A stretch of 64,000 nt of DNA from assembly GCA_031277795.1 (NCBI GenBank), contig JAITLQ010000015.1:524776-588775 (forward strand). Reading direction: 5' to 3'. Positions within the stretch are counted from its first letter, which is position 1. Each line of letters opens with the position of its first letter. The stretch comes from Arthrobacter sp. GTDB lineage: Bacteria; Actinomycetota; Actinomycetes; Actinomycetales; Micrococcaceae. Position numbers and translations under genes: made by a program. The notes under the pieces were generated by a model, which did not search any database, had not been told where the DNA came from, and was given only the letters and a program-made list of their open reading frames with translations. Shown here in pieces: positions 1 to 10,225 of this stretch.

Positions 1-55
1 GTTCCTGCGCCTCGGGCTCGAGGAACGGGGTGATGGGCTCTGGGATTTGAGACAC
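1..55 (-). CDS. N-terminus of an unidentified protein, cut by the window edge
   Basis: Only about 18 codons of a leftward gene are present, reading V-S-Q-I-P-E-P-I-T-P-F-L-E-P-E-A-Q-E. I chose the GTG ending at 55 because AAGGAG lies six bases upstream of it. An in-frame ATG at 68-70 is the alternative start, but that ATG itself abuts the AAGGAG. The peptide is acidic and proline-rich and matches no family I recognise. The gene is divergent from clpB, separated by about 700 bases of weakly coding DNA. Function cannot be assigned. Confidence 0.45.
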   Translation of the reverse strand, partial: MSQIPEPITPFLEPEAQE

Positions 56-646
56 GTTCTGCTCCTTCATGGTGATATCTGAACTACCTCCCCTGAGACG
101 ATGTTTCTGGCGTTGAAATGAATACTACGAACGGTGATACCCATTGACACGGGTATTGTCACAATGGTGACGAGCGACACATCTAGAGCGGTTAGCGACA
201 CCCGATTCGTTGAGGTGGCCGTAGTTCACGACCCCCAGGCGCAGCCTTCTGTAGGCCACGGACTGGGCGACGTTCTTCGCGTGATCAATGAACAGTTGGA
301 TCTCGCGAATGCTCCCGGTCTCCCGGTTCGGGTGAGTCTCTGCGAGTGGCTGCAGGACGATGCTGACCGCACCCGCGACTCACGGCGCTTGTGCAGTGGA
401 ATTTGAGCGCTGTTTCCCCGCCGTCCGTCGCCGTCGATGCCGTCGCGGCGGATGGCCCTTCCCGAAGGCGGGGCTTGCGCAGACCACCTGACGGGCTCCG
501 CTGTAGAAGGAGAAGATCGGGCGCACGGGTGCGCTCCACGCCGTACGCGGCGGGCAAGAAAGTGAGACGTGGCCACGTGGGGAGAGGTCCCGCAGGCCCA
601 CCCAAAAGTTCACCTCCCCGACCGGAATAACCCCTGCCCATCAATA
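56..646. other. Long gap between the left-edge gene and the clpB operator
   Basis: The gap has no gene I can support well. Its first 250 bases are visibly richer in A and T than the rest of the window. A TGACA-N7-TGTCA inverted repeat lies near 146-162. One open frame (164-406) is listed separately as a possible relic. From about 410 to 640 I see only G/C-rich sequence without a convincing frame. Confidence 0.5.
164..406 (+). CDS. Possible 80-residue hypothetical protein or gene relic
   Basis: An open frame from ATG 164 encodes about 80 residues with no recognised domain. A GTG at 134 is an in-frame alternative. Codon choice (TCT, AGA, GTT, CGA, GTA, AAT, GAA, TTG) is unlike the strongly GC3-biased neighbours, and no clear ribosome binding site precedes the ATG. 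It could be the decayed end of a transferred gene, a fast-evolving small gene, or chance. I keep it because the composition shift coincides with the frame. Confidence 0.2.
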   Translation: MVTSDTSRAVSDTRFVEVAVVHDPQAQPSVGHGLGDVLRVINEQLDLANAPGLPVRVSLCEWLQDDADRTRDSRRLCSGI

Positions 647-667
647 GTTGAGTGAAGTAGACTCAAG
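647..667 (+). promoter_or_regulatory. HAIR operator (HspR-type inverted repeat) of clpB
   Basis: GTTGAGT, seven bases, then ACTCAAG. This matches the HspR-associated inverted repeat CTTGAGT-N7-ACTCAAG at 13 of 14 arm positions, with only the first base differing. HspR represses dnaK and clpB operons in actinobacteria by binding such sites. It lies 88 bases before the clpB start, where a promoter is expected, so clpB is probably derepressed on heat shock. Confidence 0.85.
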
Positions 668-754
668 TTTGAATCCGGGCCCCGTCAGGGACCCGGCTGG
701 ACACGCTCCCGCGGCCACCCGCCGTCGGGCCCCAGACGAGGAGAAAGGACAAGC

Positions 755-3385
<2,631 letters not shown>

Positions 3386-3400
3386 GTCCGCTTTGAGCGA

Positions 3401-3435
3401 AGCGCCGCCGGGGTGTGCCACACCCCGGCGGCGCT
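3401..3435 (+). terminator. Terminator hairpin after clpB
   Basis: AGCGCCGCCGGGGTG pairs perfectly with its reverse complement at 3421-3435 across a five-base loop, 15 bases after the clpB stop. There is no U-tract, as is common in high-GC actinobacteria. Confidence 0.75.
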
Positions 3436-3446
3436 TCCTCACCGTG

Positions 3447-3519
3447 TACGCTTAGGAGCACGGAACATTTACACATCCATCGGGGCCTCTTCCGCTAACA
3501 CGGGGGACCTGCCCCGATG
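3447..3519 (+). promoter_or_regulatory. Promoter and structured 5' leader of the DUF3073 gene
   Basis: TACGCT at 3447-3452 is a good -10 box, so transcription would start near 3459, about 85 bases before the ATG. The leader contains the inverted repeat CATCGGGGC (3478-3486) and GCCCCGATG (3511-3519), separated by 24 bases and ending close to the ribosome binding site. It may fold over the initiation region. No known riboswitch class is recognised. Confidence 0.4.
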
Positions 3520-3543
3520 TCGAGCGAAAAAGGGGGTCACGCC

Positions 3544-3777
3544 ATGGGGCGCGGCCGTCAGAAGGCAAAAGCGACGCGGCAGGCCCGGGAGATGAAGTAC
3601 TACTCCCCGGGTACGGATCTGCATGCACTCGAGCGAGAGCTCGGGAGTAGCGGGGGTTATCCGCAGCCGACCGAGTGGGTGGAACCCGCCGACGAGGTCG
3701 ACGAGGATGACGAGTACGCGGAGTACACGTCGAAGTACGATGTCGAGGATGACGAGGACGAGCCGCGCCGCGGTTGA
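3544..3777 (+). CDS. DUF3073 family protein
   Basis: A 77-residue protein beginning MGRGRQKAKATRQAREMKYY, the hallmark of the actinobacterial DUF3073 family, whose function is unknown. The N-terminal half is strongly basic with a conserved K-Y-Y-S-P segment. The C-terminal half is a run of Asp and Glu, so the protein is bipolar in charge and may bind nucleic acid (inference). I chose ATG 3544, with an AAGGGGG ribosome site, over an in-frame ATG at 3517 that lies inside the leader hairpin. In mycobacteria this family sits beside purM; here a sirtuin gene lies between them. Confidence 0.9.
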   Translation: MGRGRQKAKATRQAREMKYYSPGTDLHALERELGSSGGYPQPTEWVEPADEVDEDDEYAEYTSKYDVEDDEDEPRRG

Positions 3778-3800
3778 TGTCCCTCGCCCGTTCTAGGCAA

Positions 3801-3838
3801 GCGAAAGAGGGCCGCCCGATCTCGGGCGGCCCTTTCGC
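3801..3838 (+). terminator. Terminator hairpin after the DUF3073 gene
   Basis: GCGAAAGAGGGCCGCCCGA pairs with TCGGGCGGCCCTTTCGC across a two-base loop with one bulged A. It begins 23 bases after the stop and runs through CCCTTTCGCG. Confidence 0.8.
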
Positions 3839-3862
3839 GTCCCCTCGCGGTTGCCGCCCCGT

Positions 3863-3906
3863 GCCCGACGCCGGGTGGGCACCCGGGTGCCCACCCGGCG
3901 TCGGGC
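3863..3906. repeat. Perfect 44-bp palindrome
   Basis: The 22-base half GCCCGACGCCGGGTGGGC followed by ACCC is followed immediately by its exact reverse complement, with no spacer. Both ends carry the CGNCGTCGGGC word, in opposite orientations. It lies between the DUF3073 terminator and the sirtuin gene. It could form a cruciform or act as a dyad binding site. Confidence 0.85.
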
Positions 3907-4073
3907 GCTGTTCCGGTGGCCTCCAGCGCACGACGGCGCGGACCTGGTTGGGGTGCCACGCGCCCACTGGGCGCGGGGGGACGCCGGCGGGCCCGCGGAG
4001 CTGCGGGGAATCCGGGCCGGTGGCCGGGTGTTGAGCTAGTGAGCCGCGCAGCGCGGCGCAGAAGGAGTCTTTG

Positions 4074-5039
4074 ATGCCCAGCCGTCACGATCCGCAACCC
4101 CAGTTCGAGGACGCCCGCCTGAGCGCGGCGCATCGGGCAGCGCTGCGCAGCCTGGACCGCGTGGTGGAGCACACCGCCGAGCCGACGGAGCCCTCCGTGG
4201 CCCGCGAGGCGGTCCTGGAGCAGCTGCGCGCGGGCGACGTGCTCCTGCTGACGGGCGCCGGGATCTCCACCGATTCGGGCATCCCCGACTATCGCGGGCC
4301 ACAGGGCTCGTTACGGCGCTCGCGGCCCATGACCTACCAGGAGTTTCAGGCCGATCCCGAAGCGCGCCAGCGCTACTGGGCGCGCGGCTTTGTTGGCACG
4401 CGGCTCATGGGGCGGGCCCGGCCGAACATCTCTCACCACATCGTGGCCGATTGGCAGCGGCGCGGGCTCCTGAGCGGGATCGTGACGCAGAACGTGGACG
4501 GGCTACACGCCGCGGCAGGGGCCACCGACGTGGTGGCGTTGCACGGGGACATGCGATCGGTGATCTGCCTCGACTGCGGCAACGCCGAGCCTCGGGCGTC
4601 CTTCGAGGCGCGGCTCGAGGAGGCCAACCCGGGCTACCGCGAGTCGGTGTCGGTGGGGACGCTGGACGTTAACGCGGACGGCGACGTGTCCCTGGATGCA
4701 GACACCGTGGCGCGCTTCCACACCGTGCGTTGCCTCGTCTGCGGCTCCGATCGACTCAAGCCCTCGGTGGTGTACTTCGGGGAGAACGTCCCGGCGCCCA
4801 CGCGCGAGCGGGCTGAGGAGCTCAAGGCCGCCTCGAGGTCGCTGCTGGTGGTCGGTTCCTCGCTGGCCGTGATGTCCGGCTATCGCTTTGTGCTCGATGC
4901 GCAGAAGCGCGGGCAGCGCGTGTCGGTGATCAACGGCGGACCCGGCCGGGCCGATGCCCGCGTCGAGACGCTGTGGCGGACGCAGGCGGCGCCCGCGCTG
5001 GAGGAGCTGGACGCGGCCTTGCGCCGCGCCGGTCGCTAG
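4074..5039 (+). CDS. NAD-dependent protein deacetylase of the SIR2 family
   Basis: A sirtuin that removes acyl groups from lysines using NAD+, giving nicotinamide and O-acetyl-ADP-ribose. Visible motifs are GAGIS near residue 60, PDYRG, TQNVDGLH near 138 with the catalytic His, and two Cys pairs (CLDC near 165 and CLVCGS near 220) forming the zinc site. At 321 residues it is longer than CobB because of a roughly 50-residue N-terminal extension and an insert around the zinc ribbon. I chose ATG 4074 behind GAAGGAG rather than a TTG three bases upstream. Acetyl-CoA synthetase, a classic sirtuin target, is encoded at 22-24 kb. Confidence 0.92.
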   Translation: MPSRHDPQPQFEDARLSAAHRAALRSLDRVVEHTAEPTEPSVAREAVLEQLRAGDVLLLTGAGISTDSGIPDYRGPQGSLRRSRPMTYQEFQADPEARQRYWARGFVGTRLMGRARPNISHHIVADWQRRGLLSGIVTQNVDGLHAAAGATDVVALHGDMRSVICLDCGNAEPRASFEARLEEANPGYRESVSVGTLDVNADGDVSLDADTVARFHTVRCLVCGSDRLKPSVVYFGENVPAPTRERAEELKAASRSLLVVGSSLAVMSGYRFVLDAQKRGQRVSVINGGPGRADARVETLWRTQAAPALEELDAALRRAGR

Positions 5040-5120
5040 GCCGCGCTGGGACGGGAACCCGCGCCGTCGGGCGCTGGGTGGCTTGTCCCGCGGGCCGCAA
5101 CCGGGCCGGGCATCCAACGT

Positions 5121-5170
5121 GGAGTGCCAAATGCGCCGAAGCGGCCCCCGTTGAGCGCATTTGGCACTCC
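5121..5170. repeat. Intergenic inverted repeat, copy 1 of a 51-bp element
   Basis: GGAGTGCCAAATGCGC at 5121-5136 is perfectly inverted at 5155-5170. The GAGTGC and GCACTC cores start 42 bases apart. About 44 of 51 bases match copy 2 at 5338-5386. Confidence 0.85.
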
Positions 5171-5192
5171 AACGCGCCGGGCCGCCGCGTCC

Positions 5193-5305
5193 GTGAGTGC
5201 CTTGCGCTGTTACCCGGCGTTCGCGAGTGCGTTGTGTCGTGGTAAAGGTGATTCCGGCGACACAAGGCACTCGTGAACGGGCCGCGCGTGCACAAGGCAC
5301 TCGCG
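5193..5305. repeat. Four-unit forward-forward-reverse-reverse array (class I, module A)
   Basis: Forward units GTGAGTGCCTTGCGC (5193) and GCGAGTGCGTTGTGTCG (5223) are followed by reverse units CGACACAAGGCACTCGTG (5258) and GTGCACAAGGCACTCGCG (5288). GAGTGC or GCACTC cores start at 5195, 5225, 5267 and 5297, giving spacings of 30, 42 and 30. The array sits between the convergent sirtuin and purM genes, and the same geometry recurs at 21.9 kb. Confidence 0.85.
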
Positions 5306-5337
5306 GAGCGGAGCGGAGCCCGGCCGAGACCTAACTT

Positions 5338-5386
5338 GGGGTGCCAAATGCTTCGAAGGCCCCCCGTTGAGCGCGTTTGGCACTCC
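5338..5386. repeat. Intergenic inverted repeat, copy 2 of the 51-bp element
   Basis: GGGTGCCAAATGC is inverted as GCGTTTGGCACTCC with a few mismatches, and the cores start 41 bases apart. It is a diverged direct copy of 5121-5170, so the gap from 5040 to 5472 is filled mostly by this repeat family. Confidence 0.8.
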
Positions 5387-5422
5387 ACGCCGCCGGTGTC
5401 AGCGTGCAGGCCCCCAACACAA

Positions 5423-5458
5423 GCGGCCCGGCCCCTTCCACAGAAGGAACCGGGCCGC
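5423..5458 (-). terminator. Terminator hairpin after purM
   Basis: GCGGCCCGG at 5423 pairs with CCGGGCCGC at 5450-5458, with a further CCTT/AAGG inner pairing, 13 bases beyond the purM stop. Confidence 0.7.
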
Positions 5459-5471
5459 GAAGCCGAGAAAA

Positions 5472-6620
5472 TCAGGCCGCGTAGGAGCCCGTCAGGCGCA
5501 CCGCGCCGCCGTCGACGCCCTTGGCGCCCTGGACGGTCTCGGGATCGGCGAGGATCTCGTCGGAGAGCTCGGTGACCTCGCCGGCCACCCACGCCTTGGA
5601 GCCGCGCGCGGCGAGGCGCTCGATCGCGGCGTCGGCCTTGTCCGCCTCGACGATCGCGACCATGCCCACGCCCACGTTGAGCGTGCGCTCCAGGTCGGCC
5701 TGCGGCACGTTGCCCAGCTGGGAGACGAGCGAGAAGATCGGGGGCAGCGTCCAGGTGCCGCGGTCCACGGTGGCGGCCAGGCCGGTGGGGAGCACGCGGG
5801 CCAGGTTGGCGGCGAAGCCACCGCCCGTGATGTGCGAGAAGCCGTGCAGCGGCGCGATGCCGGCCGCCGGGTCCGTGTTCAGGAAGCGCATGAGGTCGAG
5901 GCAGTCGCCCGCGTAGACCTTGGTGGGCTCCAGCAGCTCCTCGCCGAGCGTGCGGCCCAGCTCGGAGACCTCGCGGTCCAGGGCCCAGCCGGCGTGGTTG
6001 ATGACGCGGCGGACCAGGGAGTAGCCGTTGGAGTGCAGGCCGGAGGAGGCCATGGCGATGACCACGTCACCGGCCTTGACGCGCTCGGGGCCCAGCAGGG
6101 CGTCGGCCTCGACCACGCCGGTCGCGGCGCCCGCGACGTCGTACTCGTCGGGGCCAAGCAGGCCCGGGTGCTCGGCGGTCTCGCCGCCCACCAGCGCCGT
6201 GCCGGCCACCTGGCAGGCGGCGGCGATGCCGGAGACGATCGCGGCGACGCGCTCGGGGATGACCTTGCCCGTGGCGATGTAGTCGGTCATGACGAGCGGC
6301 TCGGCGCCGACCACCACGATGTCGTCCACGACCATGCCGACCAGGTCGAAACCGATGGTGTCGTGCTTGTCCATGGCCTGCGCGATGGCGACCTTGGTTC
6401 CCACGCCGTCCGTGGACGTGGCCAGCAGCGGGCGCTTGTACTGCAGCAGGGCGCTGGCGTCGTACAGGCCGGCAAAGCCGCCCACGCCGCCGAGCACGGC
6501 GGGGGAGTGGGTGGCCTTGATGGAGGCCTTCATGAGCTCGACGGCGCGGTCACCGGCCTCGACGTCGACGCCGGCCTCGGCGTAGGTGATGCCCTGGGGC
6601 TGCGTGGGCTGCTGGCTCAT
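5472..6620 (-). CDS. purM: Phosphoribosylformylglycinamidine cyclo-ligase (AIR synthetase)
   Basis: Catalyses ATP-dependent ring closure of FGAM to AIR, the fifth step of purine synthesis. The 382-residue protein has the early TYAEAGVDVEAGD motif, STDGVGTK near 70, the GGETAEHPG motif, and FSHITGGGF in the C-terminal half, all typical of PurM. It is slightly longer than E. coli PurM because of N- and C-terminal tails. The start is ATG 6620 behind AAAGGA. It follows purF in the same direction with a 68-base gap, so the two are likely co-transcribed. Confidence 0.96.
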   Translation of the reverse strand: MSQQPTQPQGITYAEAGVDVEAGDRAVELMKASIKATHSPAVLGGVGGFAGLYDASALLQYKRPLLATSTDGVGTKVAIAQAMDKHDTIGFDLVGMVVDDIVVVGAEPLVMTDYIATGKVIPERVAAIVSGIAAACQVAGTALVGGETAEHPGLLGPDEYDVAGAATGVVEADALLGPERVKAGDVVIAMASSGLHSNGYSLVRRVINHAGWALDREVSELGRTLGEELLEPTKVYAGDCLDLMRFLNTDPAAGIAPLHGFSHITGGGFAANLARVLPTGLAATVDRGTWTLPPIFSLVSQLGNVPQADLERTLNVGVGMVAIVEADKADAAIERLAARGSKAWVAGEVTELSDEILADPETVQGAKGVDGGAVRLTGSYAA

Positions 6621-6688
6621 GGGGTGGCGATCCTTTGTGTGGGCCTGAGGTGTGGCCGGTATCGGGGGTCGGGATGGGGTGGGGAAGA

Positions 6689-8236
6689 TCAGGCCGAGGC
6701 CGGACGGACGTCCGCTTCGGTGAGGTGGGCAGCCAGCTCCGCGTCGGGGCCGGGCTCGCAACCCGGGGCGGCGGGGCCGCGCTCCAGGAGGTCCTTGCCC
6801 AGGTTCTCCGAATCGGGCAGCGGGATGGGGTAGATGCCGGTGAAGCAGGCGGTGCACAGCTTCTCGCGCGGCTGCTGCGTGGCGGAGATCATGCCGTCTT
6901 CGCTGATGTACGCGAGCGAATCGGCGCCGATGGACGCGGCGATCTCGTCCACGGCAGCGCCGTTGGCGATGAGCTCGGCGCGCGTGGCGAAGTCGATGCC
7001 GTAGAAGCAGGGCCACTTGACCGGCGGCGAGGAGATCTTGACGTGCACCTCGGCCGCGCCGGCCTCGCGCAGCATGCGCACCACGGCGCGCTGCGTGTTG
7101 CCGCGGACGATGGAATCGTCGACGACCACCACGCGCTTGCCGCGAATGATGGGCTCCAGGGCGTTGAGCTTGAGCTTGATGCCCAGGTTGCGCAGCGTCT
7201 GGGACGGCTGGATGAAGGTGCGGCCCACGTACGCGTTCTTCACGAAGCCGTGGGCAAACGGAATCCCGGACTCCTCGGCGTAGCCGATGGCGGCGGGGGT
7301 GCCGGACTCCGGCACCGGGATGACGATGTCGGCGTCCGCCTCGTTCTCGCGGGCCAGCTGGCGGCCCATCTCCACGCGGGACTCGTAGACCGAGCGGCCG
7401 TTGATGGAGGCGTCGGGGCGGGCCAGGTAGACGTACTCGAAGACGCAACCGGCCGGCTTGGCCTCGGCGAAGCGCGTGGAGCGGATGCCGTTCTCATCGA
7501 TGGCGATGAACTCGCCAGGCTCGATCTCACGGATGAAGCTGGCGCCCACGGTGGCGAGGGCCGGCTGCTCGGAGGCGACCACCCAGCCGCGCTCGAGGCG
7601 GCCGAGGACCAGCGGGCGCACGCCCTGCGGATCGCGCGCGGCGTACAGCGTCGACTCGTTCATGAAGACGAAGCAGAAGGCGCCGGAGATCTGCGGGAGC
7701 AACTTCAGTGCGGTGTCCTCGAGCGACTCGTTCTCCGGGTCGAAGAGGAGGGACGTGACGAGGGCGGTGTCGGTGGTGTTGCCCTGGGCGATCTCGCCGG
7801 CGGGGTTCTCGCCGTGGCGGGCCGTGACCATGTCGGCCAGCGCTGCGGAGTTCGTCAGGTTGCCGTTGTGGGCCAGGGCCACGGTGCCGGAGGCGGTGGG
7901 GCCCAGCGTGGGCTGGGCGTTGGCCCACTTGTTCACGCCGGTGGTGGAGTAGCGGCAGTGGCCAACGGCCAGGTGGCCGGTCATGGCGTTGAGGGTGTTC
8001 TCGTCGAAGACCTGGGACACGAGGCCCATGTCCTTGTAGACGTTGATGCGTTCGCCGTCGCTCGTGGCGATGCCGGCCGACTCCTGCCCGCGGTGCTGCA
8101 GGGCGTAGAGACCGTAGTAGGTCAATTTGGCGACATCCTCGCCGGGTGCCCAGACTCCAAACACCCCGCATTCGTCCTGGGGTCCCTTTTCGAAGGGAGA
8201 GAGATCGTGGTTCAGCAATCCGTCGCCGCGCGCCAT
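6689..8236 (-). CDS. purF: Amidophosphoribosyltransferase
   Basis: Commits PRPP to purine synthesis by transferring the glutamine amide to form phosphoribosylamine. It is an N-terminal-nucleophile glutaminase: the catalytic Cys is residue 23 in D-E-C-G-V-F-G, so a 22-residue propeptide must be removed. Type I phosphoribosyltransferase signature VVVDDSIVRGNT lies near 365. A Cys-containing segment (EKLCTACFTG) near the C-terminus fits the class that carries an Fe-S cluster. The length, 515 residues, is normal. Upstream, the membrane-protein gene ends 12 bases before this start. Confidence 0.96.
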   Translation of the reverse strand: MARGDGLLNHDLSPFEKGPQDECGVFGVWAPGEDVAKLTYYGLYALQHRGQESAGIATSDGERINVYKDMGLVSQVFDENTLNAMTGHLAVGHCRYSTTGVNKWANAQPTLGPTASGTVALAHNGNLTNSAALADMVTARHGENPAGEIAQGNTTDTALVTSLLFDPENESLEDTALKLLPQISGAFCFVFMNESTLYAARDPQGVRPLVLGRLERGWVVASEQPALATVGASFIREIEPGEFIAIDENGIRSTRFAEAKPAGCVFEYVYLARPDASINGRSVYESRVEMGRQLARENEADADIVIPVPESGTPAAIGYAEESGIPFAHGFVKNAYVGRTFIQPSQTLRNLGIKLKLNALEPIIRGKRVVVVDDSIVRGNTQRAVVRMLREAGAAEVHVKISSPPVKWPCFYGIDFATRAELIANGAAVDEIAASIGADSLAYISEDGMISATQQPREKLCTACFTGIYPIPLPDSENLGKDLLERGPAAPGCEPGPDAELAAHLTEADVRPASA

Positions 8237-8248
8237 GGTTCTAGTGTC

Positions 8249-8623
8249 TCACGCCTCGTCGGGTTCGGCCGCTTCGGTGACGGGCTCCGCCATCACGGTC
8301 ACGGTGTAGGCCCGCCTGCGCCCGATGCGGTCCACCAGCAGGAAGGCCAGGGCCCCCACGCACGCGCCCACGATGGCGAAGATCACGAAGAAGAAGCCGA
8401 GCAACGCGCCGAAGGAGAACTCGACGGTCTCGCCGGAGGCAGCGGCCGCCTCCACGTTGGCCTCGTGACCAAACCACGCGACGATCAGCGCCACCACGGC
8501 GGCTGCCACGATGCCGGCACCGAGGAACGGCCACAGCTTGGGTGCCGTGCGCAGCTGAAGCTGCACCTCTCGGGGGCCGGGCGCGGGCGCGCCGGTAGGG
8601 GTTTGCTCAGCGGGGGTGTCCAT
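8249..8623 (-). CDS. Small two-helix membrane protein, function unknown
   Basis: A 124-residue protein with a Pro/Ala-rich N-tail, one hydrophobic segment at about 32-50 and another at about 70-95, then a basic DRIGRRR stretch and an acidic tail. I know similar unnamed proteins beside purF in Micrococcaceae but no function. The ATG at 8623 is only six bases from a TAGGAT box, so initiation is probably leaderless. It is likely the first gene of a unit with purF and purM. Confidence 0.75.
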   Translation of the reverse strand: MDTPAEQTPTGAPAPGPREVQLQLRTAPKLWPFLGAGIVAAAVVALIVAWFGHEANVEAAAASGETVEFSFGALLGFFFVIFAIVGACVGALAFLLVDRIGRRRAYTVTVMAEPVTEAAEPDEA

Positions 8624-8629
8624 GCCCCC

Positions 8630-8635
8630 ATCCTA
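8630..8635 (-). promoter_or_regulatory. -10 box TAGGAT, leaderless start at 8623
   Basis: On the minus strand TAGGAT is followed by GGGGGC and then the ATG. A six-base gap places the transcript start on or next to the start codon. Confidence 0.5.
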
Positions 8636-8684
8636 CCGGCGGCCCCGCGCCCTCCCGGCCCCGCGGCGTCGGGCAGACGGGCCC

Positions 8685-9050
8685 CTAGCGGGTGAGGGGA
8701 AGGACCTCCGAGAGGTCCGCCCGGGTGCCGGAGGCACCCACGCGATGGTGCCCGACGGCGTCGGCCCACGTCAGCTGCCCCGTGGCCAGTTCCAGCCAGG
8801 TCGTCGCGTCCATCTCCACCACGTTGGGCGGAGTGCCTCGCGTGTGGCGCGGGCCCTCGATGCACTGGGTCACGCCGAAGGGCGGGACGCGCACCTCCAC
8901 GGAGTTGCCCTCGGCGACCTCGGAGAGCTCCTCCAGAAGGTAGCGAACGGCGGTCGCGAGGACGGGCCGCGGCGCGGCGGCGGGATCGGCCCGCCAGGCG
9001 CGCACCGCCTCGGCGCCCGTGGCGGCATCGATGCGCCGGCGGACCGCCAT
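8685..9050 (-). CDS. Sterol carrier (SCP2-like) family protein
   Basis: A 121-residue protein with the actinobacterial 'sterol carrier family' pattern: an Arg-rich start, [20 protein letters not shown] in the middle, and the [15 protein letters not shown] helix seen in MDMPI/SCP2 C-terminal domains. The fold binds hydrophobic ligands in other families; the ligand here is unknown. Its ATG overlaps the asparaginase stop codon by one base (TGATG), so translation is coupled. Synteny with purF is common in actinobacteria. Confidence 0.75.
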   Translation of the reverse strand: MAVRRRIDAATGAEAVRAWRADPAAAPRPVLATAVRYLLEELSEVAEGNSVEVRVPPFGVTQCIEGPRHTRGTPPNVVEMDATTWLELATGQLTWADAVGHHRVGASGTRADLSEVLPLTR

Positions 9051-10054
9051 CAGGCGCGGGCCAGCGAGGAGACGGCCTCGGTGGGGACGATGGCACCCAC
9101 GGGGTTGCCCCCGCCCAGGACCGGCTTGAGGACCGCCGCCAGGACGGCGTCCACCGCGGCGGCCTCGAGGACACCGAGCGCCTGGAGGGCGCGCAGGCCC
9201 ACCACCGTGTTGGCGCGGGAGTTGCCGTCCAGCATCTTCATGGCCAGGGCGGTGCCGTCGGGGGCGCCGAGGATCAGCACGCCCTCCGCCCCCAGCTTGG
9301 CCACGACGCCGAGGCGCTGCATGACCACGGTGTTCTCTGCGCCCTCGCCGTGCACGGCCCACGGGTGGGCCAGCATGGCCGGTGCCACGCGGGCGGCCGG
9401 ATCCTTCGAGCCGTCGGCGGCCAGGCGCAGGAGCTTGGCGGTGGCGCGGGCCAGGCCCACGAGCGGCATCTGCGGCACCGGTGCCCCGCAGCCGTCGATG
9501 GCGATGTTCCCCACGGGCGCGCCGGAGAACTCCTCCACCACGGCCATGACGGAGCGCTGTAAGGGGTGGTTCGGGTCCAGGTAGCCCTCGGTGGGCCAGC
9601 CGCTGGCGACGCACGCGGTGAGGAAGCCGGCGTGCTTGCCTGAGCAGTTGAAGGCCAGGCGGTTCTTGCCGTTGCCGTCGAGGATGGTTTGACGGTAGGT
9701 CTCCGAGTCCTGCGGGTAGTCGGGCGGGCAGCGCAGATCGGCCTCGGAGAGGCCCGTGTCCTCGAGGACGGCCGAGGCCAGCTCCTGGTGGCGGAAGGTG
9801 CCGCGGTGCGAGGCGCAGGCGAGGGCCAGGCGCTCGTCGTTGAGCTGGGCTCCGGCGCGCAGCGAGGCGATGGCCTGGAAGGGCTTCAGGGACGAGCGCG
9901 CGTAGATCTCTGCCTCGGGGTTGCCGAGGGAGGCGATCAGGGCGCCGTCCCGGTCCACCACGGCGAGCGAGCCGAGGTGGCGGGACTCGATCACGCCGTT
10001 GCGGGACACGGTGGCGAGCTCGACGACGTCGTTCAGGGAGATGGGGTGGCTCAT
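9050..10054 (-). CDS. Asparaginase family protein
   Basis: The 334-residue protein belongs to the asparaginase II (Rhizobium AnsA-like) family, which is unrelated to E. coli AnsB. Visible landmarks are [11 protein letters not shown] near 60, LACASHRGT near 90, the [10 protein letters not shown] segment near 140 with family-conserved Cys and Lys, and [13 protein letters not shown] near 200. Hydrolysis of L-asparagine to aspartate and ammonia is the family role; I cannot judge substrate strictness. I chose ATG 10054 (MSHPISL), eight bases from a TAGACT box. Longer in-frame starts run into an inverted repeat and are less likely. Confidence 0.82.
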   Translation of the reverse strand: MSHPISLNDVVELATVSRNGVIESRHLGSLAVVDRDGALIASLGNPEAEIYARSSLKPFQAIASLRAGAQLNDERLALACASHRGTFRHQELASAVLEDTGLSEADLRCPPDYPQDSETYRQTILDGNGKNRLAFNCSGKHAGFLTACVASGWPTEGYLDPNHPLQRSVMAVVEEFSGAPVGNIAIDGCGAPVPQMPLVGLARATAKLLRLAADGSKDPAARVAPAMLAHPWAVHGEGAENTVVMQRLGVVAKLGAEGVLILGAPDGTALAMKMLDGNSRANTVVGLRALQALGVLEAAAVDAVLAAVLKPVLGGGNPVGAIVPTEAVSSLARA

Positions 10055-10062
10055 GGTCACCG

Positions 10063-10068
10063 AGTCTA
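10063..10068 (-). promoter_or_regulatory. -10 box TAGACT, leaderless start of the asparaginase gene
   Basis: Minus-strand TAGACT followed by eight bases and the ATG at 10054. No Shine-Dalgarno sequence is visible. Confidence 0.5.
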
Positions 10069-10085
10069 GGCACCGCCCCAGGCCC

Positions 10086-10144
10086 GCATGCTGTTTTCGC
10101 CCATCCGGCGAGAAAGAGGCGCCGGATGGGCACAAAGTGCATGC
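10086..10144. repeat. Long interrupted inverted repeat between divergent promoters
   Basis: GCATGC, seven bases, then GCCCATCCGGCG; after a nine-base loop come CGCCGGATGGGC, seven bases, and GCATGC. The inner arms (10099-10110 and 10120-10131) are perfect. The two seven-base intervals do not pair, giving a symmetric internal loop. It lies in the 185-base divergent region of the asparaginase and purDC genes and may be an operator. Confidence 0.7.
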
Positions 10145-10225
10145 GCGGTGGCCGGGGGAGTGGAACCGCCCGGTGCGCGGCCGGTGCGGGGCTTCACACG
10201 CTCCCGCCTCGCGGGCCCGCCCCGG

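Noticed and set aside
391..640. Short open frames on both strands between 390 and 640
   Set aside because: Arg/Pro-rich peptides without ribosome sites or recognisable motifs; expected by chance at this base composition.
8828..8842. GGAGTGCCTCGCGTGT inside the SCP2-like gene, similar to a class I unit
   Set aside because: A single copy within a coding region without partners at 30 or 42 bases; treated as coincidence.
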